This document shows positions 1 through 9,948 of a stretch of DNA of 64,000 bases, one piece after another. Each line of letters begins with the position of its first letter. Position 1 is the stretch's first letter. Where the stretch lies: positions 403,634-467,633 of the forward strand of contig NZ_HG964451.1 of NCBI RefSeq assembly GCF_000612725.1. The letters are read 5' to 3'. The position numbers and the translations under genes were made by a program. This stretch comes from Mycolicibacterium austroafricanum (lineage in GTDB: Bacteria; Actinomycetota; Actinomycetes; Mycobacteriales; Mycobacteriaceae). The notes below the pieces were generated by a model that made no database searches, was not told the DNA's origin, and worked only from the letters and a program-made list of their open reading frames with translations.

Positions 1-768
1 GGCCGGCGGTCCGGGCTGCGCGTCGTCGGCTCCGTGCTCGTCGCACGTGGACATCGGCGGCTGCGTCCACGCCGGCCCGAGGTCACCGGGGATGTCGAAC
101 ACCGGCGATTGTTCGGCCGCGATCTCGGCCACCGATCGTTCGTAGGCGGTCGAGACCGACGCGACGGCCTGCTGCACCGCCGTGAGCCAATCCGTGGCGA
201 CCGGGCCGGCCACGAACGGCTTCACCTCCTGCTCGACCAGTTCGCTGGCGGTCGCCCGGTCCCCGGCTCCCGTGACGACCGTGGTGGCCGCGGCGAGCCA
301 CCGTGCACGGGAGTCGCCTGCGCGTTCGCCGCCCGCGACGGTGGCATCGGCCTTGGCGCCCAACGCCTTCCAGAGGTCCTCGCGTAGCGCGGTCAACGCC
401 TCGGCGGCGGTGCGGACCGCCGCGGCGACCGCGGCTGAGGCCGCACCGTGGCGCCGCAGCAGGTCCCGGGCAGCCTCCCCACCGGAACCGTGCCACACCA
501 CGGACAGCTGGGCGAGCTGGCGTTCCTGCACGGCCAGCGCGTCCTGGGAGGCACGCACCGCGGCGTCGAGTGCCAGGCAGTCCCGTTGCAGCGCGCCGAG
601 ATCCATCCCGTCCTCGGTGCCGTACCAGTCGCGGACCTGGGATGCGTGCATCGTCAGGTCCGGATGTTGATAGCCGAGCAGATGACTGGCCCAGACGTAG
701 TGCTGCAGCTCCTCCACGGCAGGCCTTCCCTGCGCCAAACGTGAAGCGGCATCGAAGTTTTCGGACAT
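1..768 (-). CDS. Rv3439c-like conserved mycobacterial protein (5' part, runs off window)
   Basis: Only the first 256 codons are present; the 3' end lies beyond position 1. The protein is Ala-rich and helical and begins MSENFDAASR. A WHG tripeptide at about residues 92-94 sits in a helix-turn-helix context like the WXG100 fold. Its place downstream of an Rv3440c-like gene and glmM matches Mycobacterium tuberculosis Rv3439c, a conserved protein of unknown function. The start lies 7 bases after the stop of the upstream small gene, so the two are probably co-transcribed. A link to type VII secretion is inferred only from the WXG-like motif. Confidence 0.75.
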   Translation of the reverse strand, partial: MSENFDAASRLAQGRPAVEELQHYVWASHLLGYQHPDLTMHASQVRDWYGTEDGMDLGALQRDCLALDAAVRASQDALAVQERQLAQLSVVWHGSGGEAARDLLRRHGAASAAVAAAVRTAAEALTALREDLWKALGAKADATVAGGERAGDSRARWLAAATTVVTGAGDRATASELVEQEVKPFVAGPVATDWLTAVQQAVASVSTAYERSVAEIAAEQSPVFDIPGDLGPAWTQPPMSTCDEHGADDAQPGPPA

Positions 769-775
769 CGGCGAG

Positions 776-1081
776 CTACCCCACCCGCTCGCCGGCGCGG
801 GCGTCGGCGTCTCGGTAGCGGTCGGCCGACATCCGGAGTGCCGCCGCGATCTCGGTGGCCGCCCGCGACCACTGCCGCAGCGCCGAGGCGACGCCGAACA
901 GTGCGTCGCGCACTGCGTCACCGTGCGCGACATGCGCCCGCCCCGCCGTCGCGCCCCCGAACTCCAGACCGCTCAGGTGCGTACGCAGCGCGGCGTCGAC
1001 AATCGACGCCGCCGTCTCGTATTCCCGCGCGATCGCGTGCACCGCCACTGTGTCGACGCGGGCCGCGCCAGCCGTTCCCAT
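776..1081 (-). CDS. Rv3440c-like small ESX-like helical protein
   Basis: The product is 101 residues, Ala-rich and predicted all-helical, with FGGATAGRAH near the middle where WXG100-type proteins carry their turn. No signal peptide or membrane segment is visible. It sits between glmM and the Rv3439c-like gene, the position of Rv3440c in M. tuberculosis. The size and the helix-turn-helix look resemble EspC/DUF2580-type secretion-associated proteins, but no secretion motif could be confirmed. It is separated from glmM by 42 bases and is probably in the same transcript. Function unknown. Confidence 0.75.
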   Translation of the reverse strand: MGTAGAARVDTVAVHAIAREYETAASIVDAALRTHLSGLEFGGATAGRAHVAHGDAVRDALFGVASALRQWSRAATEIAAALRMSADRYRDADARAGERVG

Positions 1082-1123
1082 ATGAGATTGGACGCCGGGC
1101 AGGCCCGGCTGGTTCCCACGGGT

Positions 1124-2461
1124 TCAGCGTTGCGCGCTGACCGATTCCGCGACGCGCACCGCCATCTGCCGGGCGGTGTCCTCGTCGGCGGCCTCCACCA
1201 TGACCCGGACCACCTGCTCAGTTCCGGAGGGCCGCAACAGGATTCGCCCGGTATCGCCGAGTTCGGCCTCCACCTTCGCCACTGCGTCACGCACCGGTTG
1301 GGCGTCGGCGACCGTCGCCTTGTCGGCGACCTCGACATTGATGAGCACCTGCGGGAGGGTCTGCATCGGCTCGGCCAGGCCGGCCAGGCTGCGGCCGGTC
1401 TGGGCCATCCGCGCCATCAGCCGCAGACCGGTGACGATGCCGTCGCCGGTGGTGCCGAAGCTCGGCAACACGATGTGCCCGGACTGCTCGCCGCCCAGCG
1501 AGAACAGGCCGGCGCGCAGTTCTTCCAGGACGTAGCGGTCGCCGACCCCGGTGGTGCGCACCTCGATGCCGGCCGAGCGCATCGCCAGGTGCAACCCCAT
1601 GTTGCTCATCACGGTGGTGACCAGGGTGTCCGACGCCAGCTCCCCGGCTTCCTGCATCGCCAGGGCCAGCACCACCATGATCGCGTCACCGTCGATGACC
1701 CGCCCGTGGGCGTCGACGGCCAGGCAGCGGTCGGCGTCACCGTCGTGGGCCAGGCCGAGGTCCGCGCCGTAGGAGACCACCGCGGCACTCAGCGCCCGCA
1801 TGTGGGTGGAGCCGCAGTTGTCGTTGATGTTCAGGCCGTCAGGCTCGGCGTGGATCGGGATGACGTTGGCGCCGGCCGCGCGGTAGGCGCGGGGCGCGGC
1901 CAGGGAGGCGGCCCCGTGCGCGCAGTCGACGACGACGGTCAGTGCGTCGAGCCGGGTGGTGGCGGCCTTGCCCACGTGGCGCAGGTAGCGCTCCAGCGCG
2001 TCCTCGGCGTCGACGACGCGGCCGATGCCCGCCCCGGTGGGCCGGCTACCGGGCCCCTGGTGCACCAATTCCTCGATGCGGTCCTCGGTGGCGTCGTCCA
2101 GTTTGTGCCCGCCGGGTCCGAAGATCTTGATGCCGTTGTCGGGCATCGGGTTGTGCGACGCGGAGATCATCACGCCGAAGTCGGCGTCATAGGCGCTGGT
2201 CAGATAGGCCACCGCCGGTGTCGGCAACACGCCGACCCGCAGGGTGTCCACGCCCTCGCTGGCGATTCCGGCGATGACGGCGGCCTCGAGCATCTCTCCG
2301 CTGGCGCGGGGGTCACGCCCCACCACCGCGACACGTCTGCGGGCCGCTCCGGTTCTACCGAGCCGTCGAGCCGCCGCCGCACCCAGGGCCATCGCCAATT
2401 CCGCGGTCAGTTCCCGGTTGGCGACGCCGCGCACCCCGTCGGTGCCGAACAGTCGAGCCAT
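1124..2461 (-). CDS. glmM: Phosphoglucosamine mutase GlmM
   Basis: GlmM converts glucosamine-6-phosphate to glucosamine-1-phosphate, feeding UDP-GlcNAc for peptidoglycan and arabinogalactan linker synthesis in the cytoplasm. The 445-residue length is normal for the family. The phosphoserine loop [12 protein letters not shown] gives catalytic Ser102, the same number as in E. coli GlmM. The metal loop DGDADR lies near residue 243 and the phosphate-binding [11 protein letters not shown] near the C-terminus. It starts with [12 protein letters not shown], the typical N-terminus. It heads the short transcript that continues into the Rv3440c-like and Rv3439c-like genes. Confidence 0.98.
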   Translation of the reverse strand: MARLFGTDGVRGVANRELTAELAMALGAAAARRLGRTGAARRRVAVVGRDPRASGEMLEAAVIAGIASEGVDTLRVGVLPTPAVAYLTSAYDADFGVMISASHNPMPDNGIKIFGPGGHKLDDATEDRIEELVHQGPGSRPTGAGIGRVVDAEDALERYLRHVGKAATTRLDALTVVVDCAHGAASLAAPRAYRAAGANVIPIHAEPDGLNINDNCGSTHMRALSAAVVSYGADLGLAHDGDADRCLAVDAHGRVIDGDAIMVVLALAMQEAGELASDTLVTTVMSNMGLHLAMRSAGIEVRTTGVGDRYVLEELRAGLFSLGGEQSGHIVLPSFGTTGDGIVTGLRLMARMAQTGRSLAGLAEPMQTLPQVLINVEVADKATVADAQPVRDAVAKVEAELGDTGRILLRPSGTEQVVRVMVEAADEDTARQMAVRVAESVSAQR

Positions 2462-2552
2462 CGTGACAACCTCTCACACCTGTGGGCCCCCGAGCCAATT
2501 TGCGCCCAGGTGATTATCCATGCCAACGACCCGCAAATGGCTCATGAAACGG

Positions 2553-2589
2553 CTCACCGCCCGCACCCAATGCGGATGCAGGCGGTGAG
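2553..2589 (-). terminator. Stem-loop after the small secreted protein gene
   Basis: CTCACCGCC (2553-2561) pairs with GGCGGTGAG (2581-2589) around a 19-base loop. It lies just past the stop of the minus-strand gene ending at 2600 and upstream of glmM. No T-run follows, which is usual for mycobacterial terminators. Confidence 0.5.
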
Positions 2590-2599
2590 AGGGCTCCAA

Positions 2600-3079
2600 T
2601 TACCCTTCGTCGCTGGGCAGCGGCACGGAACCGTCGTCGGCCGCACCGGTGCCTTCGGGGGCGCCCAGACCGGCGCCGGTGCCGGACTCACCCTCGGGCG
2701 CGGCCCCCTCGGCCGGCGCCGGTGTCTCGGCCGGAGCCGGCGTCTGCGCAGCAGGCGTCTCCGCGGCGGCGGCCACGTTCTGGGCGACGACGAGATCACC
2801 GCCGGGAAGGCCCGAACACACGGTCTGCTCGGCGCCCTCGCTGTCGACCTGCGCCACCAGCGCGCTCACGTCCGCGGGCACCGCGCCGCAGATGGCGGCG
2901 GCCGCGGCGGCCGCCTTGTCAGCGGTCGCGCTCTCCAGCAGCGTGACGTCGCCGATCGAGAGGCTCACCAGGCCGTCGGGAGTCTCCGCAGGCTGTGCCT
3001 GTGCCATCCCGAGTCCGGCGGTGAAAAGCAGCGATCCCCCGAGGACAGCACCCGCTGCGGCGTTCTTGACGAAGTTCAT
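2600..3079 (-). CDS. Small secreted Ala/Pro-rich protein, function unknown
   Basis: The product has 159 residues. A signal peptide (residues 1-30: NFVKN, hydrophobic core, MAQAQPA cleavage region) precedes a short domain with two cysteines (AAICGAV and EQTVCSGL) that could form one disulfide. The C-terminal third is an Ala-Pro-Glu-rich, probably disordered tail. The ATG at 3079 is chosen over the TTG just before it because AAAGGAG lies at good spacing. It has its own long upstream region and a stem-loop after its stop, so it is probably monocistronic. No family was recognised. Confidence 0.7.
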   Translation of the reverse strand: MNFVKNAAAGAVLGGSLLFTAGLGMAQAQPAETPDGLVSLSIGDVTLLESATADKAAAAAAAICGAVPADVSALVAQVDSEGAEQTVCSGLPGGDLVVAQNVAAAAETPAAQTPAPAETPAPAEGAAPEGESGTGAGLGAPEGTGAADDGSVPLPSDEG

Positions 3080-3139
3080 CAATCACTCCTTTGCAGTCAC
3101 GGAGCCACAGGCAAGGCGCCCTGGCTCCAGGTTTCGAGG

Positions 3140-3270
3140 GTTATCTACCCGGTCGGCGCATTTCAAATCCCATTCGGAGAAAAGCGCCGGAATTTGCGTT
3201 TCCCTAATTAACTATTTCCGTGTCACAGCAGGAAATAGCGTGATCGACATTTCCTGAATTATCGGTGTGT
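3140..3270. promoter_or_regulatory. AT-rich upstream region with an inverted repeat
   Basis: This stretch between the secreted-protein gene and the rpsI terminator is much richer in A/T than its surroundings. It contains the perfect inverted repeat CTATTTCC (3212-3219) / GGAAATAG (3231-3238). It probably holds the promoter of the minus-strand secreted-protein gene; a specific -10/-35 pair could not be fixed with confidence. Confidence 0.4.
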
Positions 3271-3307
3271 GACAGCCCACAGGGGCGACAGGCCCGCCAA
3301 CGACTGA

Positions 3308-3341
3308 CGCCCGGCCTGCTCGCATGCGAGCAGGCCGGGCG
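3308..3341 (-). terminator. Perfect 34-base palindrome ending the rplM-rpsI operon
   Basis: The 34 bases are a perfect inverted repeat (arms starting CGCCCGGCCTGCTCG, centre GCATGC), placed 16 bases after the rpsI stop. The very strong GC-rich stem at an operon end, with no T-run, is typical of mycobacterial intrinsic terminators. Confidence 0.75.
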
Positions 3342-3357
3342 CCATGTCGTCGATCGA

Positions 3358-3867
3358 TCAGCGCTTGCTGTACTGAGGCGCCTTGCGGGCCTTCTTGAGT
3401 CCGTACTTCTTGCGCTCGATGGCACGCGGGTCACGCGTGAGGAAGCCGGCCTTCTTCAGCGCCGGGCGGTCCTCAGGCTGGACCAGGATCAGGGCCCGGG
3501 CGATCGCCAGGCGCAGCGCGCCTGCCTGGCCGGACGGGCCGCCGCCGTCGAGGTGGGCGTAGATGTCGAACTGCTCGACCCGGTCGACGGTCACCAGCGG
3601 CGCCTTGATGAGCTGCTGGTGCACCTTGTTGGGGAAGTAATTCTCCAACGTGCGGCCGTCGAGGTTGAACTGACCGGTGCCGGGGACCAGACGAACCCGG
3701 ACCACAGCCTCCTTGCGGCGGCCGACGGTCTGGATCGGACGGTCGATGATCACGGGCTCACGCGGAGCGGCCTCGGCCTCGGCGACGACGTCGACGACGA
3801 CGTCGGTCTCGACGACCTCGGGGGCTTCCGCGCCTTCGACGGCGTCGGTGATTTCGCTGTCGGTCAC
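3358..3867 (-). CDS. rpsI: 30S ribosomal protein S9
   Basis: S9 binds 16S rRNA in the head of the small subunit and its C-terminal tail reaches the P-site tRNA. The S9 domain starts around residue 40 ([21 protein letters not shown]), and [19 protein letters not shown] and the basic tail [11 protein letters not shown] are present. The 169-residue length reflects the acidic Val/Asp/Glu-rich N-terminal extension (residues 1-35) usual in mycobacteria. The start ATG overlaps the rplM stop (ATGA), showing translational coupling. Confidence 0.98.
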
Positions 3868-4307
3868 TGGGCCACCTGCTTGATCTCGAACGGAACCGGC
3901 TGCTGCGCGCTATGCGGATGCTCAGGTCCGGCGTAGACCTTCAGCTTCTTCTGCACCTGGCGCGACAGCTTGTTGTGCGGGAGCATGCCGACGATCGCGT
4001 TCTCCACGACCCGGGTCGGGTGCTTCTGCAGCAGCTCGCCGATGGAACGCTTACGAAGGCCACCGGGATAACCCGAGTGTCGGTAGGCGAACTTCTTGTT
4101 GAGCTTGTCGCCGCTGAGGGCGATCTTGTCGGCATTGATGACGATGACGAAGTCACCGCCGTCGACATTCGGCGTGAATGTCGGCTTGTGCTTGCCGCGC
4201 AGCAGCTTGGCTGCTTCGACGGCGAGCCGGCCGAGCACCACGTCGGTGGCGTCGATGACGTACCACGTACGCGTGGTGTCACCCGCCTTCGGCGTGTACG
4301 TAGACAC
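3864..4307 (-). CDS. rplM: 50S ribosomal protein L13
   Basis: L13 is an early-assembly large-subunit protein. The sequence has the family hallmarks [45 protein letters not shown] and GMLPHNKL. The frame is open upstream of 4307, but the GTG at 4307 is preferred: it follows a purine-rich GAAGG, gives 147 residues, and matches the length of other mycobacterial L13 proteins. The extra upstream residues would be poorly conserved. It is the first gene of the rplM-rpsI operon. Confidence 0.96.
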
Positions 4308-4556
4308 AGCGCTTACCTTCTTTTCTTCGGGTTGGGCCCCGGTGAACCGGGTGCCGGTCAAGCGTGAGCTGCGGACTGCCTCGGCGACCGACGGTGACCC
4401 GAGGTTCCGGCAAGACAGCGCACGCCAACGAGGCAGCCTACCCGCGGATATCCGCGCAGGTCAAAACGCCCCTCGACAGCGGTCAGCGACAGTCAGGGAC
4501 CACCCTGCCGTCGATCTTGCCCTGCTCCATCTTGGCGAACACGTCGCCAGCTCGAG
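4308..4556. promoter_or_regulatory. Upstream region of rplM-rpsI
   Basis: This is the larger part of a 313-base gap between rplM and the aldehyde dehydrogenase gene. It must hold the rplM promoter and leader, transcribed leftward. I see no gene and no convincing -10/-35 pair or leader motif in it; the right end carries the dehydrogenase terminator described separately. Confidence 0.4.
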
Positions 4557-4605
4557 AAGACACGAACTCGCACGGACCGAGGGGATCCGTGCGAGTTCGC
4601 GTCTT
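4557..4605 (-). terminator. Long inverted repeat after the aldehyde dehydrogenase gene
   Basis: A 20-base left arm (4557-4576, starting AAGACACGAACTCG) pairs with 4586-4605 with one mismatch, around a 9-base loop. It begins 16 bases past the minus-strand stop at 4621. It probably separates this gene from the rplM promoter. Confidence 0.7.
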
Positions 4606-4620
4606 GTCGCTACAGAAGGA

Positions 4621-6144
<1,524 letters not shown>

Positions 6145-6189
6145 GGTGAATCTCCTGCTCGTGTGGTGTGCGTCACTGAACCTACGCGC

Positions 6190-6212
6190 GCAACCGTTGC
6201 ACCACAGTTGCA
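6190..6212. promoter_or_regulatory. Putative TetR operator between the aldehyde dehydrogenase and tetR
   Basis: GCAACCGTTGC (6190-6200) is an imperfect palindrome that overlaps a second one, TGCACCACAGTTGCA. Both lie in the short gap between the two divergent genes, where a TetR-family repressor would control both promoters. Binding is inferred. Confidence 0.5.
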
Positions 6213-6215
6213 TCG

Positions 6216-6836
6216 TTGGGCAGACTTGCCCGCATCAACGAACCCCGCCGAAAGCCCCGCCAGCAACGCTCCCGAGAGACGGTGAACACGCTGGTGGAGG
6301 CAGCCGCGCAGGTGTTTTCCACCGAGGGCGTCGCCGCGACCACCAATCGGATCGCCGAGCGCGCCGGGTTGTCGATCGGGACGCTGTACCAGTACTTCCC
6401 GGACAAGTTCGCGCTGCTGCAAGCGATCGCCGACCGTCATCTCCGCGACGCCGACCGTGAGCTGAGCGCCGTGCTCGCCGCGCTGCGTGCCGACGCTCCC
6501 CCGTTCGACGCGACGATGCGTGCGTTGCTCGAGGCCGTCGTGAGGCTGCACGCCGGCCAGCCGAAGCTGCACGCACTGCTGCACCGCGTGGTCACGCCCA
6601 TCCCCGACCGACTCGGCGCATTGACCGATCTCGAAGACCGCCTGTGTGACGAGGTGGCGTTCCACCTGAAGCGCTTCGACCGCGGCGGTGCCGATGTGGA
6701 GACGACGGCGCGGATGCTCGTACACGCGGTCGACGCGCAGCTGCACCGGGTCATGGCGCGCGACCGGTTCGACATCGGGGACGCCAGGGACGCGCTCATG
6801 GTCACCGTCGAGCGGCTCGCTCCGCCACCCGGGTGA
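6216..6836 (+). CDS. TetR/AcrR-family transcriptional regulator
   Basis: An N-terminal helix-turn-helix (about residues 15-60: [26 protein letters not shown]) is of the standard TetR type. The C-terminal ligand-binding half includes [17 protein letters not shown]. Length with the TTG start at 6216 is 206 residues; no strong ribosome-binding site is visible and a start a few codons downstream is possible. It is divergent from the aldehyde dehydrogenase, with palindromes between them, so it probably represses that gene and itself. Its 3' end overlaps the convergent hydrolase gene by 35 bases. Confidence 0.85.
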   Translation: MGRLARINEPRRKPRQQRSRETVNTLVEAAAQVFSTEGVAATTNRIAERAGLSIGTLYQYFPDKFALLQAIADRHLRDADRELSAVLAALRADAPPFDATMRALLEAVVRLHAGQPKLHALLHRVVTPIPDRLGALTDLEDRLCDEVAFHLKRFDRGGADVETTARMLVHAVDAQLHRVMARDRFDIGDARDALMVTVERLAPPPG

Positions 6837-7713
6837 ATGCGTCGCGCAGCTGCGTGAGGCCGGGTTCCTCGATCGGGAAGTGGCCGCAGTTCTCCAGCAT
6901 GACGAGCTCAGTGGGACCTGAGATGCGTTGCAGGAAACGGATACTCAGCTCCGGCGCGGTCCACGTGTCGGCCGCGGGCGCCACCAGCGTGACGGGGGCG
7001 GCGTCGAAATGCTCCGGTGCGGCGTGGCGGTAGTTCATCCAGCTGGACAGGAATGCGAGCGGGACGCTGGCCCCGCCGCCGCGAGGGTCGGCGGCGCACA
7101 GCCGCGACAACCGCGGGTCGGTGCTCATGGCCGCCATGTCGGCCAGCCAGCGGATCGGCAGCCGGACCCGGCCGAACACGGGGACGACCGCACGCAACAC
7201 TGCCGGTGCGGGCCGGCCCATCCACGCGAACCGCGTGGCCGCGGCCCGGGCGGCGGGGTCGGACATGTCCAGCAGGCAGGTCGCCACCACCGCGGCCACC
7301 TGCCGGGTCCGGGCGGCGACCTCGTAGGCCAACATGCCGCCCATGCTGGCGCCGAACAGGATCAGCGGCCGCGGGTCCGCGGCGCGTTCGGCGGCCACCA
7401 GGTCGCAGAGCAGATCGACCCAGGCGTCGTAGCGCACGCCGGCCGGATCCGGTTCGACGGTGTCGCCGTAGAGCGGGAGGTCTGGTGCGAGCACATCGAC
7501 GCCGTCACCGGCCGCAACCGCAGCGGCCGGCCACAGGGCGCCGCTGTATCCCCCGCCGCCGTGAACCACCATCGCACGCACCTCCGCAGCCGGCACGGCT
7601 GCGCGGGCGACGTGCACGGTGCGCCCCCGCCACGGCCACCAGGTGCTGACCGGCGGGGCAAGCGAGTCCGTGTAGGTGCCGGGGACAAACCCGGCGTAGG
7701 CCTGGAAGTTCAT
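6802..7713 (-). CDS. Alpha/beta-fold hydrolase
   Basis: A 303-residue protein with the nucleophile elbow GASMGG (about residue 146), an HGGGG oxyanion-type loop near residue 51, and the C-terminal ENCGHFPIEEPG carrying the probable catalytic His. The acid is probably the Asp of APAADTW. No signal peptide is evident, so it is cytoplasmic. Substrate unknown; lipase/esterase-type chemistry is likely. It overlaps the end of the convergent tetR gene and lies between two regulators in the accessory block inserted beside ESX-4. Confidence 0.82.
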   Translation of the reverse strand: MNFQAYAGFVPGTYTDSLAPPVSTWWPWRGRTVHVARAAVPAAEVRAMVVHGGGGYSGALWPAAAVAAGDGVDVLAPDLPLYGDTVEPDPAGVRYDAWVDLLCDLVAAERAADPRPLILFGASMGGMLAYEVAARTRQVAAVVATCLLDMSDPAARAAATRFAWMGRPAPAVLRAVVPVFGRVRLPIRWLADMAAMSTDPRLSRLCAADPRGGGASVPLAFLSSWMNYRHAAPEHFDAAPVTLVAPAADTWTAPELSIRFLQRISGPTELVMLENCGHFPIEEPGLTQLRDAFTRVAERAARR

Positions 7714-7800
7714 CTCGATATCATCGAATTACCAAGCTGCCGTTGACAACTCGCTTTCACGTGCGGGTTGACCAGGCAGATCGTCGTCCTGCTCAGGTTT

Positions 7801-9126
7801 TCAGCCGAGCTCGAAGTCCAGGCCGGCGAGGTGGCCGTGGGCCCGGGCCCGGGCGACCGCGGTGAGTCCGGCGCTGTCGCGCAACGCCTGCCATCCGTCA
7901 CGGTCGTCACGCCCCTCGGGCAGCTCGAGCCAGCGGCGCAGCAGATCGGTACGGCCCTGCCTGCTCTCGGCGAGCACGGCGTCGCGCAGCGTGGTCGACA
8001 GCTGCGTGCGCAACCGCGCGATCGCCGGGGACACCGACTGGGTGAGCAGCGGACCGGGATACCGCGCAAGTGCGGATTCGACGTCGCCGGCGTCGAGGGC
8101 CTCGAACACCTCGCCGATGTCGCTGGTGATCGCCGTCGACAGCCGGTACGGCCGGGATTCGAGGGTGTCGGCGCCGATGACCTTACGCAGCCGGGACATC
8201 TCGGCGCGGACGGTGACGACGTCGAGGTCCTTTTCGTCGAGGAGCACGGCCAGGTGGTCGGCCGACAACCCCTCGGGGTGACGGCTGAGCAGCACGAGGA
8301 TGTCGGCATGCCGGCCCGTCAGGTAGGTGGCTTGAAGGTGACCATACCGGTCAGTGGTGACCCAACGCGGCCGGTCGGCGCCGAGCACCACCAGGTGCGG
8401 CCTGCGGGCGGCGGGTTCGGCGGCCACGCCGGACACCCGCAGCAGGGCCAGGTGGTTTTCGACGGCCACCGCGGTGGCCCGCACCAGGGCCAGGGTCTGC
8501 GCCGACGCGACCTGGGCGCCGCCGGTCAGGTCGATCGCACCGAGCAACGCGCCGGTGGTGGGGTCATGGACGGGAGCGGCGGTGCAACTCCACGGCTGGA
8601 CGACGCGGGAGAAGTGTTCGGACCCGCGGATCTGCAGCTCGCGGTCCAACGCCAGCGCGGTGCCGGGGGCGTTGGTGCCCGCGCTGCGCTCGCTCCAGTC
8701 TGCGCCGGGGACGAAGTTCATCGCCTCGGCCCTGCGGCACGCGTTCGGATCACCCTCAACCCAGAGCAGGGTGCCGTCGGCGGCGCTGACGGCGACCACG
8801 ACGCCCGAGTCCATCGCGTCGTCGACGAGGAGCCGGCGGATCACCGGCAGCGCCGGTGCCAGCGGGTGGGTCTCGCGCAGTCTCTCGATCGCGGCGACAG
8901 CGGCCCGCGCGCCGTCGAGGTCCGGATCGACCCCGCCGGCCAGGCTGCGTTTCCAGCTCTGCGCGACGACGGGGCGCACCGCGTGCGAGTTCAGGAAGGT
9001 TTCGTCGACCTCGCCGGCGACGAACAGCTCGTGGACAGCCCGCAGCCGCGACGACGTCGGACGGGCCGCTCCCCGTCCGGCTGATGTCTCAGGAGCTGCC
9101 ACCCGGGGTTCCTTTGTGTCCGCCAT
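7801..9126 (-). CDS. AcoR-type GAF-domain transcriptional regulator with C-terminal DNA-binding region
   Basis: The 441-residue protein resembles the N-terminal part of AcoR, the activator of acetoin/alcohol catabolism. A GAF domain at about residues 85-220 contains SERSAGTNAPGTALA and WSCTAAPVHDPTTGALLGAIDLTGG. It lacks the sigma-54 AAA+ module. Instead, residues about 270-340 look like a winged helix (LLSRHPEGLSADHLAVLLDEKDLD, then VRAEMSRLRKVIG), followed by helices resembling a BTAD module. The ATG at 9126 is chosen because the domain starts soon after it. It may control the nearby aldehyde dehydrogenase, as related GAF regulators do. Confidence 0.82.
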   Translation of the reverse strand: MADTKEPRVAAPETSAGRGAARPTSSRLRAVHELFVAGEVDETFLNSHAVRPVVAQSWKRSLAGGVDPDLDGARAAVAAIERLRETHPLAPALPVIRRLLVDDAMDSGVVVAVSAADGTLLWVEGDPNACRRAEAMNFVPGADWSERSAGTNAPGTALALDRELQIRGSEHFSRVVQPWSCTAAPVHDPTTGALLGAIDLTGGAQVASAQTLALVRATAVAVENHLALLRVSGVAAEPAARRPHLVVLGADRPRWVTTDRYGHLQATYLTGRHADILVLLSRHPEGLSADHLAVLLDEKDLDVVTVRAEMSRLRKVIGADTLESRPYRLSTAITSDIGEVFEALDAGDVESALARYPGPLLTQSVSPAIARLRTQLSTTLRDAVLAESRQGRTDLLRRWLELPEGRDDRDGWQALRDSAGLTAVARARAHGHLAGLDFELG

Positions 9127-9171
9127 CACACTCAGTGTCACCTTATCCCAGTGTGCGCGCCCGGAGTACTG

Positions 9172-9210
9172 TGCGGCCCCCGATCGGCTCCCCTCCTTTC
9201 GGGGGCCGCA
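9172..9210 (-). terminator. Hairpin after esxT
   Basis: TGCGGCCCCC (9172-9181) pairs perfectly with GGGGGCCGCA (9201-9210). It starts 17 bases beyond the esxT stop on the minus strand and closes the eccC4-to-esxT transcript. Confidence 0.7.
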
Positions 9211-9226
9211 CAGGCTGGGGTGGGGT

Positions 9227-9523
9227 TCAGGTGCCCCAGGCGTGGGCGGCCCTGCGGTCGGTGGCAGCGACGTCGTCCGACCCGTCGCGCACGGCGTTGC
9301 CGAGGCTGACGAGGATCTCGTTGAGCGCCGCCGCGGCCTGCTCCCAGCGGGCCTGCTCGACGCGGTACGCCTCGGCGGACTCGCGGGTCCAGCTCGCCTG
9401 TAACGGAGCGATCTGGGCGCGCAGATCTTCGAGCGCGCCGTTGAATCGGGCCGACGTGGAGTGGATCTCCTGGCGAACCGTGTACTCGATCTCACCGAAG
9501 TCGTAGGCCAGTGTGTGGTTCAT
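9227..9523 (-). CDS. esxT: ESX-4 WXG100-family protein EsxT
   Basis: A 98-residue helical hairpin protein. It closely follows M. tuberculosis EsxT (Rv3444c): YDFGEIEYTVRQEIHSTSARF, LRAQIAPLQASWTRESAEAY and ALNEILVSLGNAVRDG. The turn motif is W-T-R rather than W-x-G, as is usual in EsxT. It is expected to pair with EsxU and be exported by ESX-4. The C-terminal YxxxD/E-type export signal is most plausibly AYRVEQ after the turn. It starts 12 bases after the esxU stop. Confidence 0.95.
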   Translation of the reverse strand: MNHTLAYDFGEIEYTVRQEIHSTSARFNGALEDLRAQIAPLQASWTRESAEAYRVEQARWEQAAAALNEILVSLGNAVRDGSDDVAATDRRAAHAWGT

Positions 9524-9535
9524 CTGCCGCCCGCC

Positions 9536-9868
9536 TTACAGGTTCGCCGCGACGGAGGCGATGCGCTGCGAGTGACCGTCGGCCACCTCGCGCAGGATGC
9601 GCTCGTTGTCCCGGATCGTCTCGGCGATGCGTTGCAGCGCTGCGTGCAGTCGCAGCGATTCGGCGTTCCAGCGCTCGACCACCTCGCGGAACCGGGTGGC
9701 CGCGGCACCGCCCCACACCGACGGCGGCACACTGCTCATCGCGCCGATGAACGACTGCAGCATCGCCCGGATCTCCTCGTTGCGCGCGTCGGTCTTTCCG
9801 GCCACCGACACCATGAGGTCGAAGTCGGTGGTCAGCGCCGGGCCGGCGGTTCCTGACGGTGTCGGCAT
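9536..9868 (-). CDS. esxU: ESX-4 WXG100-family protein EsxU
   Basis: The start ATG at 9868 has AAAGGA upstream and gives 110 residues, close to EsxU (Rv3445c). The W-x-G turn is present as [11 protein letters not shown] at about residue 52, flanked by two long amphipathic helices. It is predicted to be the heterodimer partner of EsxT and an ESX-4 substrate. It follows the Rv3446c-like gene after an 80-base gap, so it could have its own promoter or be read from eccC4. Confidence 0.94.
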   Translation of the reverse strand: MPTPSGTAGPALTTDFDLMVSVAGKTDARNEEIRAMLQSFIGAMSSVPPSVWGGAAATRFREVVERWNAESLRLHAALQRIAETIRDNERILREVADGHSQRIASVAANL

Positions 9869-9948
9869 GTGAAATCCTTTCGTAGCCTTCGCAAGCGGTA
9901 TACAGATTGGACGCACCGGCACCGGATACGGTTCCACCGATCCGCCGC

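Noticed and set aside
923..3211. 762-codon open frame on the plus strand across glmM
   Set aside because: It is antisense to glmM and the secreted-protein gene, has no protein-like motifs, and exists because high-GC DNA lacks stops in the mirror frame.
9127..9226. Possible small gene between the GAF regulator and esxT
   Set aside because: The 100 bases contain the esxT terminator hairpin and the regulator's upstream region; no frame with a start signal.
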